DNA of 64,000 bases from DATFVB01 sp963714035 (lineage in GTDB: Bacteria > Acidobacteriota > Thermoanaerobaculia > UBA5066 > DATFVB01). A program made the translations under genes and the position numbers. Of this stretch, positions 9,058-17,465 are shown piece by piece. Under the pieces are notes generated by a model that was not told the origin of the DNA, did not search any database, and worked only from the letters and a program-made list of their open reading frames with translations. The stretch is taken from contig OY970224.1 of the NCBI GenBank assembly GCA_963714035.1, forward strand, positions 1,116,001 to 1,180,000, read 5' to 3'. Within the stretch, counting starts at the first letter, position 1, and each line of letters starts with the position of its first letter.

Positions 9058-10416
9058 ATGCGTCCGTCCGTCCCCGCGCGAATCCTCATCGCCGACGACC
9101 AGCCGGACGTGCTGGAAGCGCTCCGACTCCTCCTGAAGACCGAGCGCTGCGCGACCGAAACCGCCTCCTCCCCGGCCGCGGTCCTCGACGCGGTCCGCCG
9201 GCGCGAGTACGACGCGCTGCTGATGGACCTGAACTACGCGCGCGACACGACCTCGGGACAGGAAGGGCTCGATCTCCTCACCCGGCTGCGGGAGATCGAC
9301 GACCACCTTCCGGTGATCGTCATGACGGCGTGGGGGTCGATCGACCTCGCCGTCGAGGCGATGCGCCGCGGAGCGCGCGACTTCATCCAGAAGCCGTGGG
9401 ACAACGCCCGGCTGCTCGCCACGGTCCGCACCCAGGTGGAGCTCGGCGCCGCGCTGCGGCGGGGTCGGCGGCTCGAGGCGGAGAACCTCGCGCTCCGGGA
9501 GATCGTGCCGTCCTTCATCGCGGATTCTCCGGTCATGGCGCCCGTTCTCCAGATGATCGCCCGCGTCGGGCCGACGGACGCCAACGTCCTCGTGACCGGG
9601 GAGAGCGGCACGGGCAAGGGGCTCGTCGCCCAGGCCCTCCACGCGGCGTCGCCGCGCGCGGGGGGCCCATTCGTCGCGATCAACATGGGCGGCCTTCCGG
9701 AGGGCGTCTTCGAAAGCGAGCTCTTCGGCCACGTCCGCGGCGCGTTCACCGACGCGAAGGCCGATCGCATCGGCCGCTTCGAGCTCGCCTCCGGAGGAAC
9801 GCTGTTCCAGGACGAAATCGCGAATCTCACGCTCGCGCAGCAGGCCCGGCTCCTCCGCGTGATCGAGACCGGCGAGTTCGAGGCGGTCGGCTCCTCGCGC
9901 ACGCGAAGGGTCGACGTTCGGATCGTGTCGGCGACCAACGCCGACCTGCGCACCGAAGTCGCGGCCGGCCGGTTCCGGCAGGACCTCCTCTTTCGGCTGA
10001 ACACCGTGGAGATCCATCTCCCGCCCCTGCGCGAAAGGCGGGAGGACCTCCCGGCGCTCGCCGAGCACTTCCTCCGGCAGAACGCGGGAAAGCACCGGAA
10101 ACCGGCCTCGGGTTTCGCGCCCGCCGCCCTCGAAGCGATGCGCTCGTACGCGTGGCCCGGCAACGTCCGCGAGCTCGAGCACGTCGTCGAGCGCGCGGTG
10201 CTGATGGCCGAGGGAAGGGAGATCCGGGCCGCCGACCTGGGCCTCTCGGCGGCCGCGCCGGCCACCGCGGTCGAGGAGATGAGCCTGGAGGAGGTCGAGA
10301 CGCTCCTCATCCGAAAGGCGCTCGCGCGCTTCGACGGGAACGTGAGCCGCGCGGCGGAGTTCCTCGGGCTCTCCCGCAGCGCGCTCTACCGCCGCCTGCA
10401 GCGGTACGGCCTGTGA
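9058..10416 (+). CDS. NtrC-family sigma-54-dependent response regulator (452 aa)
   Basis: An N-terminal receiver domain (residues 5-125; acidic pair 13-14, phosphoacceptor Asp57, Thr90, Lys112) is followed by an AAA+ domain with Walker A GESGTGKG at 181-188 and a Walker B region GGTLFQDE, then a Fis-type helix-turn-helix at about 425-448. The sigma-54 contact loop reads GAFTDA at 228-233 instead of the usual GAFTGA. The protein should activate sigma-54 promoters when phosphorylated by the histidine kinase encoded 19 bases downstream. Its targets are not evident; the adjacent transporter array is a reasonable guess only. Confidence 0.93.
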   Translation: MRPSVPARILIADDQPDVLEALRLLLKTERCATETASSPAAVLDAVRRREYDALLMDLNYARDTTSGQEGLDLLTRLREIDDHLPVIVMTAWGSIDLAVEAMRRGARDFIQKPWDNARLLATVRTQVELGAALRRGRRLEAENLALREIVPSFIADSPVMAPVLQMIARVGPTDANVLVTGESGTGKGLVAQALHAASPRAGGPFVAINMGGLPEGVFESELFGHVRGAFTDAKADRIGRFELASGGTLFQDEIANLTLAQQARLLRVIETGEFEAVGSSRTRRVDVRIVSATNADLRTEVAAGRFRQDLLFRLNTVEIHLPPLRERREDLPALAEHFLRQNAGKHRKPASGFAPAALEAMRSYAWPGNVRELEHVVERAVLMAEGREIRAADLGLSAAAPATAVEEMSLEEVETLLIRKALARFDGNVSRAAEFLGLSRSALYRRLQRYGL

Positions 10417-10435
10417 ACCGGGAGACCGACGGGCC

Positions 10436-11773
10436 GTGAACCGCCGCCCGAGCCACGAATCCCACGTCCTGCGGCTCGTCCTCGCCTCCGGCGTCCCGGC
10501 GCTCCTCGCCTGCGCGGCTCTCCTCGCGCTCGACCGCGTGGACGCGCGCCTCTCGGTCCCGCTGCTCGCGATCGTCGTCGCGCTCTGGCTCGGATTCGCC
10601 TACGCGGCGCGCGAGCGCGTCGTCCGCTCGCTGCAGACGATCGCCAACCTCATCGGGGGCCTGCGCGAGAGCGACTACTCGCTGCGGGGCCGGGAGCTGG
10701 GCGGGGACGACGCGATGGGAGATGTCGTCTGGGAGATCAACCAGCTCACGCAGATCCTGCAGGAGCAGCGCTTCGGCGCGATCGAATCCGCGGCGCTGCT
10801 CAAGGCGGTCATGACGAAGATCGAAATCGCGATCTTCGCCTTCGACGACGAGGAGCGGGTCCGCCTCGCCAACCGCGCCGGCGAGCGGCTGCTCGGGGCG
10901 CCGTTCGACCGGCTGCTCGGCCGCACCGCCTCCGAGCTCGGCGTCGCGGACTGGCTGATCGGACCGGCGGCGAAGACGATCCAGGGCCCCGTCGCCGGCC
11001 GCGCGGGCCGCTGGGCGGTCCGGCGCTCGGTCTTTCGCGAGAGAGGAAGGCCGCAGCAGCTCGTCGTCGTCGCCGATCTCCAGCAGGCGCTCCGGGAGGA
11101 AGAGCGCCAGGCGTGGCAGCGGATCATCCGGGTCCTCGGCCACGAGCTCAACAACTCTCTCGCGCCGATCCAGTCGATCGCGGAAAGCCTCCAGGGGATC
11201 GTCGCCCGCGGAGAGCGCGCGGAAGACTGGGAATCCGATCTGCGGCGCGGACTCCAGGTCATCGGCGCGCGCGCCGCGGCGCTCTCCCGCTTCATGGACG
11301 GCTATCGGCAGCTCGCCCGGCTTCCGGCTCCGCAGCCGCGGCGGGTCGGCCTCGACGAGCTCGTCCGGCGCGTCGCCGGCCTGGAAACGCGCGTCCGCGT
11401 CGAGGTGCGGAGCGGCCCGCGCGTCACGCTGGAAGTCGATGCCGACCAGATCGAGCAGCTCCTCATCAACGTCGTCCGAAACGCCGCCGACGCCGCCCTC
11501 GAAACGGGAGGGGGCGTCGCGCTGACCTGGCGCGAGAAAGCGGAGGAGGTCGAGATCACCGTCGCCGACGAGGGCCCGGGGCTCGCGAACACCGCGAACC
11601 TCTTCGTGCCCTTCTTCACCACGAAGCCCGGCGGGTCCGGCATCGGCCTCTCGCTCTCACGGCAGATCGCGGAGGCGCACGGAGGGTCGCTGTCCCTCGA
11701 GAACCGCCGCGACGCGAAGGGTTGCGTCGCCAGGCTCGCGCTGCCGCTGGCGGATGCCGAACCCGTCAGCTAG
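10436..11773 (+). CDS. Sensor histidine kinase, NtrY-like (445 aa)
   Basis: Two N-terminal membrane helices (about 11-32 and 39-57) with almost no periplasmic loop are followed by a HAMP-like linker, a PAS-like region (about 120-205), an H-box RVLGHELNNS with the phospho-acceptor His236, an N-box NVVRNAADAA, and G-boxes DEGPGL and GGSGIGLSLS. The short external loop suggests it senses a membrane or cytoplasmic signal. The start is GTG at 10436, chosen from its distance to the regulator stop and the fit of the first helix. It forms a two-component pair with the NtrC-type regulator just upstream. Confidence 0.92.
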   Translation: MNRRPSHESHVLRLVLASGVPALLACAALLALDRVDARLSVPLLAIVVALWLGFAYAARERVVRSLQTIANLIGGLRESDYSLRGRELGGDDAMGDVVWEINQLTQILQEQRFGAIESAALLKAVMTKIEIAIFAFDDEERVRLANRAGERLLGAPFDRLLGRTASELGVADWLIGPAAKTIQGPVAGRAGRWAVRRSVFRERGRPQQLVVVADLQQALREEERQAWQRIIRVLGHELNNSLAPIQSIAESLQGIVARGERAEDWESDLRRGLQVIGARAAALSRFMDGYRQLARLPAPQPRRVGLDELVRRVAGLETRVRVEVRSGPRVTLEVDADQIEQLLINVVRNAADAALETGGGVALTWREKAEEVEITVADEGPGLANTANLFVPFFTTKPGGSGIGLSLSRQIAEAHGGSLSLENRRDAKGCVARLALPLADAEPVS

Positions 11774-11820
11774 ATTCGTGTATTATTGGCCGCGGGGCGA
11801 TATCCTGGCGAGGCCCCCTG

Positions 11821-11840
11821 AGGCGCGGTGATACGCGCCT
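11821..11840. repeat. Solo end of a type A palindromic element
   Basis: AGGCGCG-GTGATA-CGCGCCT forms a 7-bp-arm hairpin and matches the outer end of the type A elements (compare 59216-59226). It lies between the convergent ends of the histidine kinase gene and the phospholipase D-like gene, where it may act as a bidirectional end signal. The other half of the element is absent. Confidence 0.5.
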
Positions 11841-11841
11841 G

Positions 11842-13119
11842 CTAATAATAGGGTTCCCAGATCCAGAATATGAGCTCGCTGATCCGCGCCGTCAGTCCGC
11901 GGCGCTGCCAGTGCTCCTTCGTCACCCGCTGGCATCGCTTCCAGTCGTCCTCGAACATCTCGGTCATCTGCTCCGCGAATCCCCGGTCGTAGAACGCGAG
12001 GCTCTCCTCCGCGTTCTTCCCCATCGACCGCTGGTCGAAGTTGATGGATCCGATCGTCGAGAAGATCCCGTCGACGACGAAGGTCTTGTTGTGCATCATC
12101 GTCGGCTGGTATTCGTAGATCTGGATTCCCACGTCGAGGAGCGGCCCGTAGTGGAGGCGCGACGAGAGACGGACCATCGGCAGATCGATGTGCGTCCCGG
12201 GCACCATCACCCGGACCTCCACGCCCCGCTTCCGGGCGCGGATCAAGGCCTCGCGGGTCTGATCGTCGGGCAGGAAGTAGGCGTTCTGGATCAGGATCGA
12301 CTTCCGCGCCGCCTGGATCGCCATGTAGTACATCTCTTTCGGCACCGAGGACTCGTCCCCTCGCGACGCCTTGATCGCCTCGATCTCGATGTCGCCGCGG
12401 GTGCCGATTTTCGGGAAGAACTTGTCTCCCCCGATGATCTCGCCGGTCGTGTAGGTCCAGTCCTCGGCGAAGATCGTCTGCATCTGCGAAACGACCGGTC
12501 CCTCCACCCGAACCTGCGTGTCGCGCCACTCCTTCGTGTTCCGCGCGTTGCCGAGCCATCGCTCGTCGATGCCGAGGCCGCCCGTGTAGCCGACGTCGCC
12601 GTCGACGATGAGGAGCTTTCGGTGTGTGCGCTTGCCGATCTTGTAGATCGTCAGGACTCGGATGGGTCGATAGATCCGCACCTTGACGCCCGCGTCCTTG
12701 AGCGGCTTTTCGAGATCCCCGAGCTTGCTCCCGTAGTCGTCGATGAGGAACCGGACCTCGACCCCCCGCTTCGCCGCGTCGATCATCGCGGAGGCGAACA
12801 GGCGGCCCGCGGCGTCGGGCTGGAAGATGTACGTCTCGAGGTTGACGCTCGTCTTCGCGTTTCGGATCTCTCCCGTCATCGCCGGAAAGATCTCGTCGCC
12901 GTTCTTGAGGATCCGGGCGGAGTTTCCGCCGACGACGACGCTGTTCAGCGTGTCGAGCGAACGCCGGAACTGGGGGTCGGAGACGCCGAAGTCGGGGGCG
13001 AAGTGATAGATCTCCCGTTTCTCGGACGACGCCTCGTGCGTGAGCGTGCAGCGCGCCTGGAACATGGCGGCGAGCGCCACGACCGCCGCGAGGAACCGTC
13101 GGGGACGACCGCCCTTCAC
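11842..13119 (-). CDS. Phospholipase D-like / cardiolipin synthase-type protein (425 aa)
   Basis: Two PLD catalytic motifs of the HxKx4D form are present: His166-Lys168-Asp173 (THRKLLIVDG) and His343-Lys345-Asp350 (MHNKTFVVDG), each followed by a G-S/G-x-N/D type patch. This is the layout of bacterial cardiolipin synthases (ClsA/B-like), which join two phosphatidylglycerols. An N-terminal hydrophobic stretch at about 8-20 would anchor or export it. The GTG at 13119 overlaps the stop of the small upstream gene (GTGA), which supports this start over the much longer open frame. Lipid substrate specificity is inferred from the family. Confidence 0.85.
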   Translation of the reverse strand: MKGGRPRRFLAAVVALAAMFQARCTLTHEASSEKREIYHFAPDFGVSDPQFRRSLDTLNSVVVGGNSARILKNGDEIFPAMTGEIRNAKTSVNLETYIFQPDAAGRLFASAMIDAAKRGVEVRFLIDDYGSKLGDLEKPLKDAGVKVRIYRPIRVLTIYKIGKRTHRKLLIVDGDVGYTGGLGIDERWLGNARNTKEWRDTQVRVEGPVVSQMQTIFAEDWTYTTGEIIGGDKFFPKIGTRGDIEIEAIKASRGDESSVPKEMYYMAIQAARKSILIQNAYFLPDDQTREALIRARKRGVEVRVMVPGTHIDLPMVRLSSRLHYGPLLDVGIQIYEYQPTMMHNKTFVVDGIFSTIGSINFDQRSMGKNAEESLAFYDRGFAEQMTEMFEDDWKRCQRVTKEHWQRRGLTARISELIFWIWEPYY

Positions 13120-13340
13120 CGGCGGCGGGACACCGCGTCGGCCGCCGCGACGCCGCCCGGAGGGGCCGATCGCAACGCGTCCGCTTCCCAGAGGAGCGGG
13201 CGGTGGACGGTCTCGCGGGCGCCGCGGGCTTCGAGGCGTGTCGGTCCGGCGCGTCGGGAATCTTTCGGCGGCCCGCCGATCAGCACGGCGAGGCCGGCGA
13301 CGAGGAAAAAGGCTCCGACGAGCGCACAGAGGGTCTTCAC
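13116..13340 (-). CDS. Small membrane protein coupled to the PLD gene (74 aa)
   Basis: A short gene with an N-terminal hydrophobic helix (residues about 5-23) followed by a basic tail. It starts with GTG preceded by AGGAGACAACC, a good ribosome site, and its stop overlaps the PLD start by GTGA. The coupling and the ribosome site are the reasons to accept it despite its size. The family is not recognised; the helix could make it a membrane partner or leader for the PLD-like protein. Confidence 0.55.
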   Translation of the reverse strand: MKTLCALVGAFFLVAGLAVLIGGPPKDSRRAGPTRLEARGARETVHRPLLWEADALRSAPPGGVAAADAVSRRR

Positions 13341-13418
13341 GGTTGTCTCCTGACGGAATCATCCGGAATGCAGGAACGATGCCACGGGGATTCCGGGGAA
13401 ATCCGGGAGCGCGAGCCT

Positions 13419-13886
13419 TCAGCGCCGGCGGCGCGGAGGAAACGGTCCGCGAAACGCGTCGCGAAAGAGCGTCGCTTCGGCGTTTCCGTCGCCGTCGGCG
13501 ACGATCGCGACGACGTCGAACCGGCAGGGTCGGTCGCGGAGCCGGTGACGGGCGAGATACCACTCGGCCGCCCGGGCGATGCGCCGCTGTTTCTCGGCGG
13601 TGACCGCCTCGGCCGGATGCCCCGCCGCCGCGCCGCGCCGCCACTTCACTTCCACGAAGCAGAGGAGATCCGCTTCTTCCGCGATCACGTCGAGCTCCCC
13701 CACGGGAGTCCGGAAGTTCCGTTCGCGGACCCGGAAGCCGTTCCGCCGAAGGAAAGAGACGGCGAGCGCCTCTCCGCGGTCTCCCGCCGCCCGGGTCGTG
13801 CCCGCATTTCGCTCGCCACGATGGCCGCCCGGGAGACGCCGGCGAACCGCAGCGATGACCGATGCGAACGCCTCGCGAATCGTCAC
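13419..13886 (-). CDS. YraN/UPF0102 family nuclease-like protein (155 aa)
   Basis: The protein has the UPF0102 pattern: GDRGEALAVSFLRRNGFRV, then NFRTPVGELDVIA, then CFVEVKWR, and a C-terminal FDVVAI. The G-E-x-D...E-V-K arrangement is that of the restriction-endonuclease-like fold (Holliday resolvase relatives), with Glu, Asp, Glu and Lys as expected metal-site residues. Biological role of the family is still poorly known. The GTG at 13886 gives a basic N-terminal extension of about 30 residues; a later start is possible. It diverges from argS with 56 bases between. Confidence 0.8.
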   Translation of the reverse strand: MTIREAFASVIAAVRRRLPGGHRGERNAGTTRAAGDRGEALAVSFLRRNGFRVRERNFRTPVGELDVIAEEADLLCFVEVKWRRGAAAGHPAEAVTAEKQRRIARAAEWYLARHRLRDRPCRFDVVAIVADGDGNAEATLFRDAFRGPFPPRRRR

Positions 13887-13928
13887 GGCGCGATTATCCT
13901 CCGGGCACTTCCGCGGGCACGTCCGGGG

Positions 13929-13934
13929 TAAACT
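13929..13934 (+). promoter_or_regulatory. Putative -10 box of argS
   Basis: TAAACT ends 8 bases before the TTG at 13943, again with no ribosome site in between, consistent with a leaderless mRNA and supporting the TTG start. Confidence 0.4.
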
Positions 13935-13942
13935 GCGCGCGC

Positions 13943-16000
13943 TTGACGCGTTTCTCTCTCTACGGCGCCTCCCGGCGCGAGCTCGCGGAAGCCGTCTCGC
14001 GCGCGGTCGCCGAGGCTTTCGGCGTGCCGGCGCCGCCCGTCGAGCTCGAACGGCCCGCCAATCCCGCGCACGGCGACTACTCGACCACGGTCGCCTTCGA
14101 CCTGGCAAAGACCCTGCGGCGGCCGCCGCGCGCGATCGCATCGACTCTCGCCGGGGCGATCGCTCTCCCCCCGGGCATCGCCGCGGCGCAGGTCGAGGGA
14201 GCGGGCTACGTCAATTTCCGCCTCGACCGCAGTGCGTTCATCGCGCGATTCCTCGCCGGGCCGGACGACGTCCCGGAGCCGGTGGCTGCGGAAAAGGTGA
14301 TCGTCGAGCATACGAACATCAACCCGAACAAGGCCGCGCACATCGGCCATCTGCGAAACGCGATCCTCGGCGACACGCTCGTCCGCTGTCTCCGAGCGCT
14401 GGGCCATGACGTCGAGGCCCAGAACTACATCGACGACACGGGGGTCCAGGTCGCGGACGTGGTCGTGGGTTTCCTCGACGGGAATCCCGGCGAATCCACC
14501 GAGGAGGCCCTGGACCGAATCCGCGCCGCGATCGCCGACCCGGCGTCTGCCGGACCCGGCTACCGTGCCTTCGGGGACGTCTGCTGGGACGTCTATGCGG
14601 AGGTCGGACGAACGTTCGACGCGAGCCCCGAGAAGAAAGCGGCGGGACGAGGCGAGACGCTCCACGCGATGGAAGTGGGCGGCAACGCGCGCGCCGCTGC
14701 CGCCGCGCTGATCTCCGAAGCGGTCGTCCACGAGCACGTCGCCACGATGGGCCGCCTCGGCGTGACCTACGACCTCCTTCCCCGCGAATCGGACATCCTC
14801 GCCCGGCACTTCTGGACCCGGGCGTTCGACCTGTTGAAGGAAAGCGGCGCGATCGTGCTCGAAACCGAGGGGAAACACGCCGGATGCTGGGTGATGAAGC
14901 TCACCCACTCCGAGGAATTCGCCGGCCTCGAAGAACCCGACAAGATCCTCGTCCGGAGCAACGGCACCGTCACGTACACCGGGAAGGACATCGCGTACCA
15001 GCTCTGGAAATTCGGAAAGCTCGGCCTCGACTTCGACTACGCGCCCTTCGCGCCCGACTGGAACGCCGGGCGCAGGGCCGCGAAATCCGTCCCCGCCGAG
15101 GTCCGCGCGCACCCGATCTGGCAGACGAAGACCGGCGCGGCCGGCGACCATCCGCGTTTCGGCGCCGCACATCGCGTCATCAACGTGATCGACCAGCGCC
15201 AGTCGTACCCCCAGAAGGTCGTCCGCGAAGGGCTCCTCGCGCTCGGCCTCGAAGAGGAGGCGCGCCGGTCGATCCACTTCGCCTACGAGATGGTCGCGAT
15301 GACCCCGAAGTCCGTCGAGCAACTCGCCGAGAAGTTCGGCGACGAATACCGGCTCTCGGAAGAAGATCGTCAGAAGACCGTCGTGGAAATGTCCGGCCGC
15401 AAGGGGCTCGGCGTCAAGGCGAACGACCTGCTCGAGCTGCTCGTGAACGAAGCGCGGCGGCGGTCGGTCGAAAACGAGCTGGCGGCGCCGTCGGAGGAAA
15501 CCGGGAACGCCCAGGCGGAAGCGATCGCGGTCGGCGCGCTTCGCTATTTCATGCTGAAGTTCGGCCGGAACAAGATCATCGCCTTCGATTTCGAAGAGGC
15601 GTTGAGCTTCGAGGGCGACAGCGGACCTTACCTGCAGTATTCCTCCGTGCGGGTCGAGAACATCCTGCGGAAGCTCCGCGAGAGGGGGCTCGCGACCGAA
15701 GCCGATCCCGCCGACTTCGGCGACGACTCGTGGGACGACGATCTGTGGGCGATCTTCGTGGAGGTCGGCCGCAGCGACGAAGTCGTGGCGCGCGCCGTCG
15801 ATTCGCTCGAGATCGCCGCGGTCGCGAGACACGCCTACGGTCTCGCACAGGCTTTTTCCCGCTTCTACCACCGGCATCCGATCGTGTCGGAAGGCGACGC
15901 GCGGGTGAGGAACCGCCGGCTCGCCGCGGCGCTCGCCTTTCGCGCCGGGCTGGGGCGCCTTTTAACCCTTCTCGGAATCCCGACGCCGGAAAAAATGTGA
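13943..16000 (+). CDS. argS: Arginyl-tRNA synthetase (685 aa)
   Basis: Charges tRNA-Arg in the cytoplasm. The HIGH motif is in NPNKAAHIGHLRNA, a KMSK-equivalent stretch MSGRKGLGVKANDL follows near residue 490, and the C-terminal half has GPYLQYSSVR and the anticodon-binding helices ending in LLGIPTPEKM. The N-terminal Add1-type domain is present. At 685 residues it is longer than E. coli ArgS (577), mainly from expansions in the catalytic part. TTG at 13943 is preferred because a -10-like box lies just upstream; an in-frame ATG at 13862 would overlap the divergent yraN. The 3' end overlaps the convergent gene at 15962 by 39 bases. Confidence 0.93.
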   Translation: MTRFSLYGASRRELAEAVSRAVAEAFGVPAPPVELERPANPAHGDYSTTVAFDLAKTLRRPPRAIASTLAGAIALPPGIAAAQVEGAGYVNFRLDRSAFIARFLAGPDDVPEPVAAEKVIVEHTNINPNKAAHIGHLRNAILGDTLVRCLRALGHDVEAQNYIDDTGVQVADVVVGFLDGNPGESTEEALDRIRAAIADPASAGPGYRAFGDVCWDVYAEVGRTFDASPEKKAAGRGETLHAMEVGGNARAAAAALISEAVVHEHVATMGRLGVTYDLLPRESDILARHFWTRAFDLLKESGAIVLETEGKHAGCWVMKLTHSEEFAGLEEPDKILVRSNGTVTYTGKDIAYQLWKFGKLGLDFDYAPFAPDWNAGRRAAKSVPAEVRAHPIWQTKTGAAGDHPRFGAAHRVINVIDQRQSYPQKVVREGLLALGLEEEARRSIHFAYEMVAMTPKSVEQLAEKFGDEYRLSEEDRQKTVVEMSGRKGLGVKANDLLELLVNEARRRSVENELAAPSEETGNAQAEAIAVGALRYFMLKFGRNKIIAFDFEEALSFEGDSGPYLQYSSVRVENILRKLRERGLATEADPADFGDDSWDDDLWAIFVEVGRSDEVVARAVDSLEIAAVARHAYGLAQAFSRFYHRHPIVSEGDARVRNRRLAAALAFRAGLGRLLTLLGIPTPEKM

Positions 16001-16288
16001 CAGCACGCCGGATGCGCGGGGGGACGCGTATCGGGCGACCATCGGCGCCGTCGCGAGCAGGACTTTCCCGATCTTCCATCCGCTCCGGAGCTTCGTCCAG
16101 CGCATCACGACCGCCGCGCCGAGGAGGAAGAGCCCTCCCCATTTGAGGGTCGCCCCGGCGGTCTCGACTCCGGCGACCGTTTCCGACGAGATGCGGGCCG
16201 TGGCGGCCTCGAGCTCCCGCCAGGCGGACCCCAGTCGGGCACGCTCGCGCTCGCCCGCGGCGGCGAGGTCGTCGAGATCGGGCTTCAC
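15962..16288 (-). CDS. Small membrane protein, third gene of a YqjDEK-like set (108 aa)
   Basis: An acidic, helical N-terminus (LAAAGERERARLGSAW) leads to a hydrophobic segment near residues 48-63 and a basic C-terminus ending RRRDSEKG. The GTG start overlaps the stop of the gene upstream (GTGA). In size, order and topology it resembles YqjK of the enterobacterial yqjCDEK operon, but sequence similarity to that protein is only general. Probably an inner-membrane protein; role unknown. Confidence 0.7.
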   Translation of the reverse strand: MKPDLDDLAAAGERERARLGSAWRELEAATARISSETVAGVETAGATLKWGGLFLLGAAVVMRWTKLRSGWKIGKVLLATAPMVARYASPRASGVLSHFFRRRDSEKG

Positions 16289-16707
16289 GGCTCCGGTCCC
16301 GTGAAGGAATCGAGATCGCGGCGAAGCCCCTCCGCCGTGCGGGGAAACGACGGGGCGGCCATTCCGCGCCAGGCGGCCGCGGCAAGGCCGGCCGCCCCGA
16401 GCACGCACACCCCGAACACCGCGAAGATCGCGCCGACGAGAGTCCCCCACCACGCATAGAGCGCGGCGACGAGTCCGGCGACGAGAAGCGCGGACGCGAG
16501 CACGGTCAGCGTCAGCGCCACGACGACCATCACGAGGCGCAGGGCAGCGCCTTTCGCCCAGATTCCCGCTTCGGCCCGGAACATCCCCCAACGGATCGAC
16601 GCGAGGGAGCGCGCCGAGCGGACGAACGCGGCGGCGGCGCGTTTCCAGTGCTCCCAGATCCCCGGCGCCGGCTCGGGCTGCGGCTCGTCCACGGAGGCGT
16701 CGATCAA
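16285..16707 (-). CDS. Phage-holin-family-III / YqjE-like membrane protein (140 aa)
   Basis: Two long adjacent membrane helices (about 62-83 and 88-112) separated by a tight turn, preceded by an amphipathic N-terminal region and followed by a short cytoplasmic tail, fit the YqjE/DUF1469 group that databases call holin superfamily III. In cellular operons these are not lysis proteins but membrane proteins of unknown role. The TTG start at 16707 overlaps the upstream stop (TTGA). It is the middle gene of three tightly coupled genes. Confidence 0.75.
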   Translation of the reverse strand: MIDASVDEPQPEPAPGIWEHWKRAAAAFVRSARSLASIRWGMFRAEAGIWAKGAALRLVMVVVALTLTVLASALLVAGLVAALYAWWGTLVGAIFAVFGVCVLGAAGLAAAAWRGMAAPSFPRTAEGLRRDLDSFTGPEP

Positions 16708-17012
16708 TCGCGCGAAACGAGGCTCACCGCGATCACCGCGATCGCGGCCGCGCCGATCACCCATTTCCAGGGGGAGCCCCGGCGGCGCCGCCGCCCGGCG
16801 ACGAGAGGAACGCCGTATTCCTTCGCGAGGTGCACGCCGCGCTCGGCGGCGAGAGCGAGGAGAGCCGCGCCATGGCGCTTGGCCTCGTCGAAGAGCTGCT
16901 CTCCCCGCGAAACCGCCTCCTCCCGGAGCGCGCCCCACGAATCGGAGAGATCCTCGTTCCCCTCCCTCAGCGACTTCGATGCTTCGTTCAGAACCGTCTG
17001 TAAAACGTTCAT
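16704..17012 (-). CDS. ElaB/YqjD/DUF883-like protein (102 aa)
   Basis: The first 70 residues are charged and helical (NEASKSLREGNEDL), followed by a basic patch GRRRRRG and a single C-terminal helix at about 83-98. This is the layout of ElaB/YqjD proteins, C-tail-anchored inner-membrane proteins that bind ribosomes in E. coli. A ribosome site GGAGGCAACC precedes the ATG at 17012. It is the first gene of the coupled triad. Similarity to YqjD is by architecture rather than by a diagnostic motif. Confidence 0.7.
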   Translation of the reverse strand: MNVLQTVLNEASKSLREGNEDLSDSWGALREEAVSRGEQLFDEAKRHGAALLALAAERGVHLAKEYGVPLVAGRRRRRGSPWKWVIGAAAIAVIAVSLVSRD

Positions 17013-17043
17013 GGTTGCCTCCGTGATGGACCGACCGCTTCGT

Positions 17044-17070
17044 ATCCTACTCCGGGCGCACTCGGAGCAA
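17044..17070 (-). promoter_or_regulatory. Putative promoter of the YqjDEK-like triad
   Basis: On the minus strand TTGCTC (17065-17070) and TAGGAT (17044-17049) are separated by 15 bases, short of the ideal 17, and lie about 32 bases before the ATG with its GGAGG site. A plausible sigma-70-type promoter. Confidence 0.35.
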
Positions 17071-17135
17071 AAAGAGCGCCACGCCCCATGCGGGCCGGCG
17101 GCGGGAAGCGTGCGGCGAAAGGCGGGAAGACCGGC

Positions 17136-17465
17136 TCAGGAGTCCCGGGCGCTGGAGCCGTCCCCGGCCGATCCGAGGATCGCGTCGAAGGCCGAGATGG
17201 ACCCCGCGCGGCCGGCGGCCGCCGGGTCGGCCAGATCGACGGCGTCGACGGCGAGGGCGACGAAATCCGCTCCGCGGCGAATCGCGACGGCCGCGGCCCG
17301 ACGGGACGGATCTCCCCCGGCGGGATCGACCAGCGAAAGCTCTCCGCGAGGCAACACGAGCCGGCCGTCGCGAACTTCCCGGACCGGCGCCACGAAACCG
17401 ACGCGCTCCGCCGGAACGAAATATTCCGCGCCGTCGATGCGGACGACGAGCCCGGCGACGCTCAC
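17136..17465 (-). CDS. CheW-like chemotaxis coupling protein (109 aa)
   Basis: A short protein whose beta-rich pattern (VVRIDGAEYFVPAERV, RGELSLVDPA, ADFVALAVDAV) matches a CheW/SH3-like coupling domain. It is shorter than usual CheW (about 150-170). Its GTG start overlaps the stop of the chemoreceptor gene, so the two are translated together, which supports the assignment: CheW links receptors to the kinase CheA. No cheA, cheR or cheB is in the window, so signalling must use partners encoded elsewhere. Confidence 0.7.
   Translation of the reverse strand: MSVAGLVVRIDGAEYFVPAERVGFVAPVREVRDGRLVLPRGELSLVDPAGGDPSRRAAAVAIRRGADFVALAVDAVDLADPAAAGRAGSISAFDAILGSAGDGSSARDS

Noticed and set aside
16285..16707. 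Phage holin and a prophage remnant
   Set aside because: The holin label comes from a family name; the neighbours are YqjD- and YqjK-like cellular genes and no other phage genes are present.
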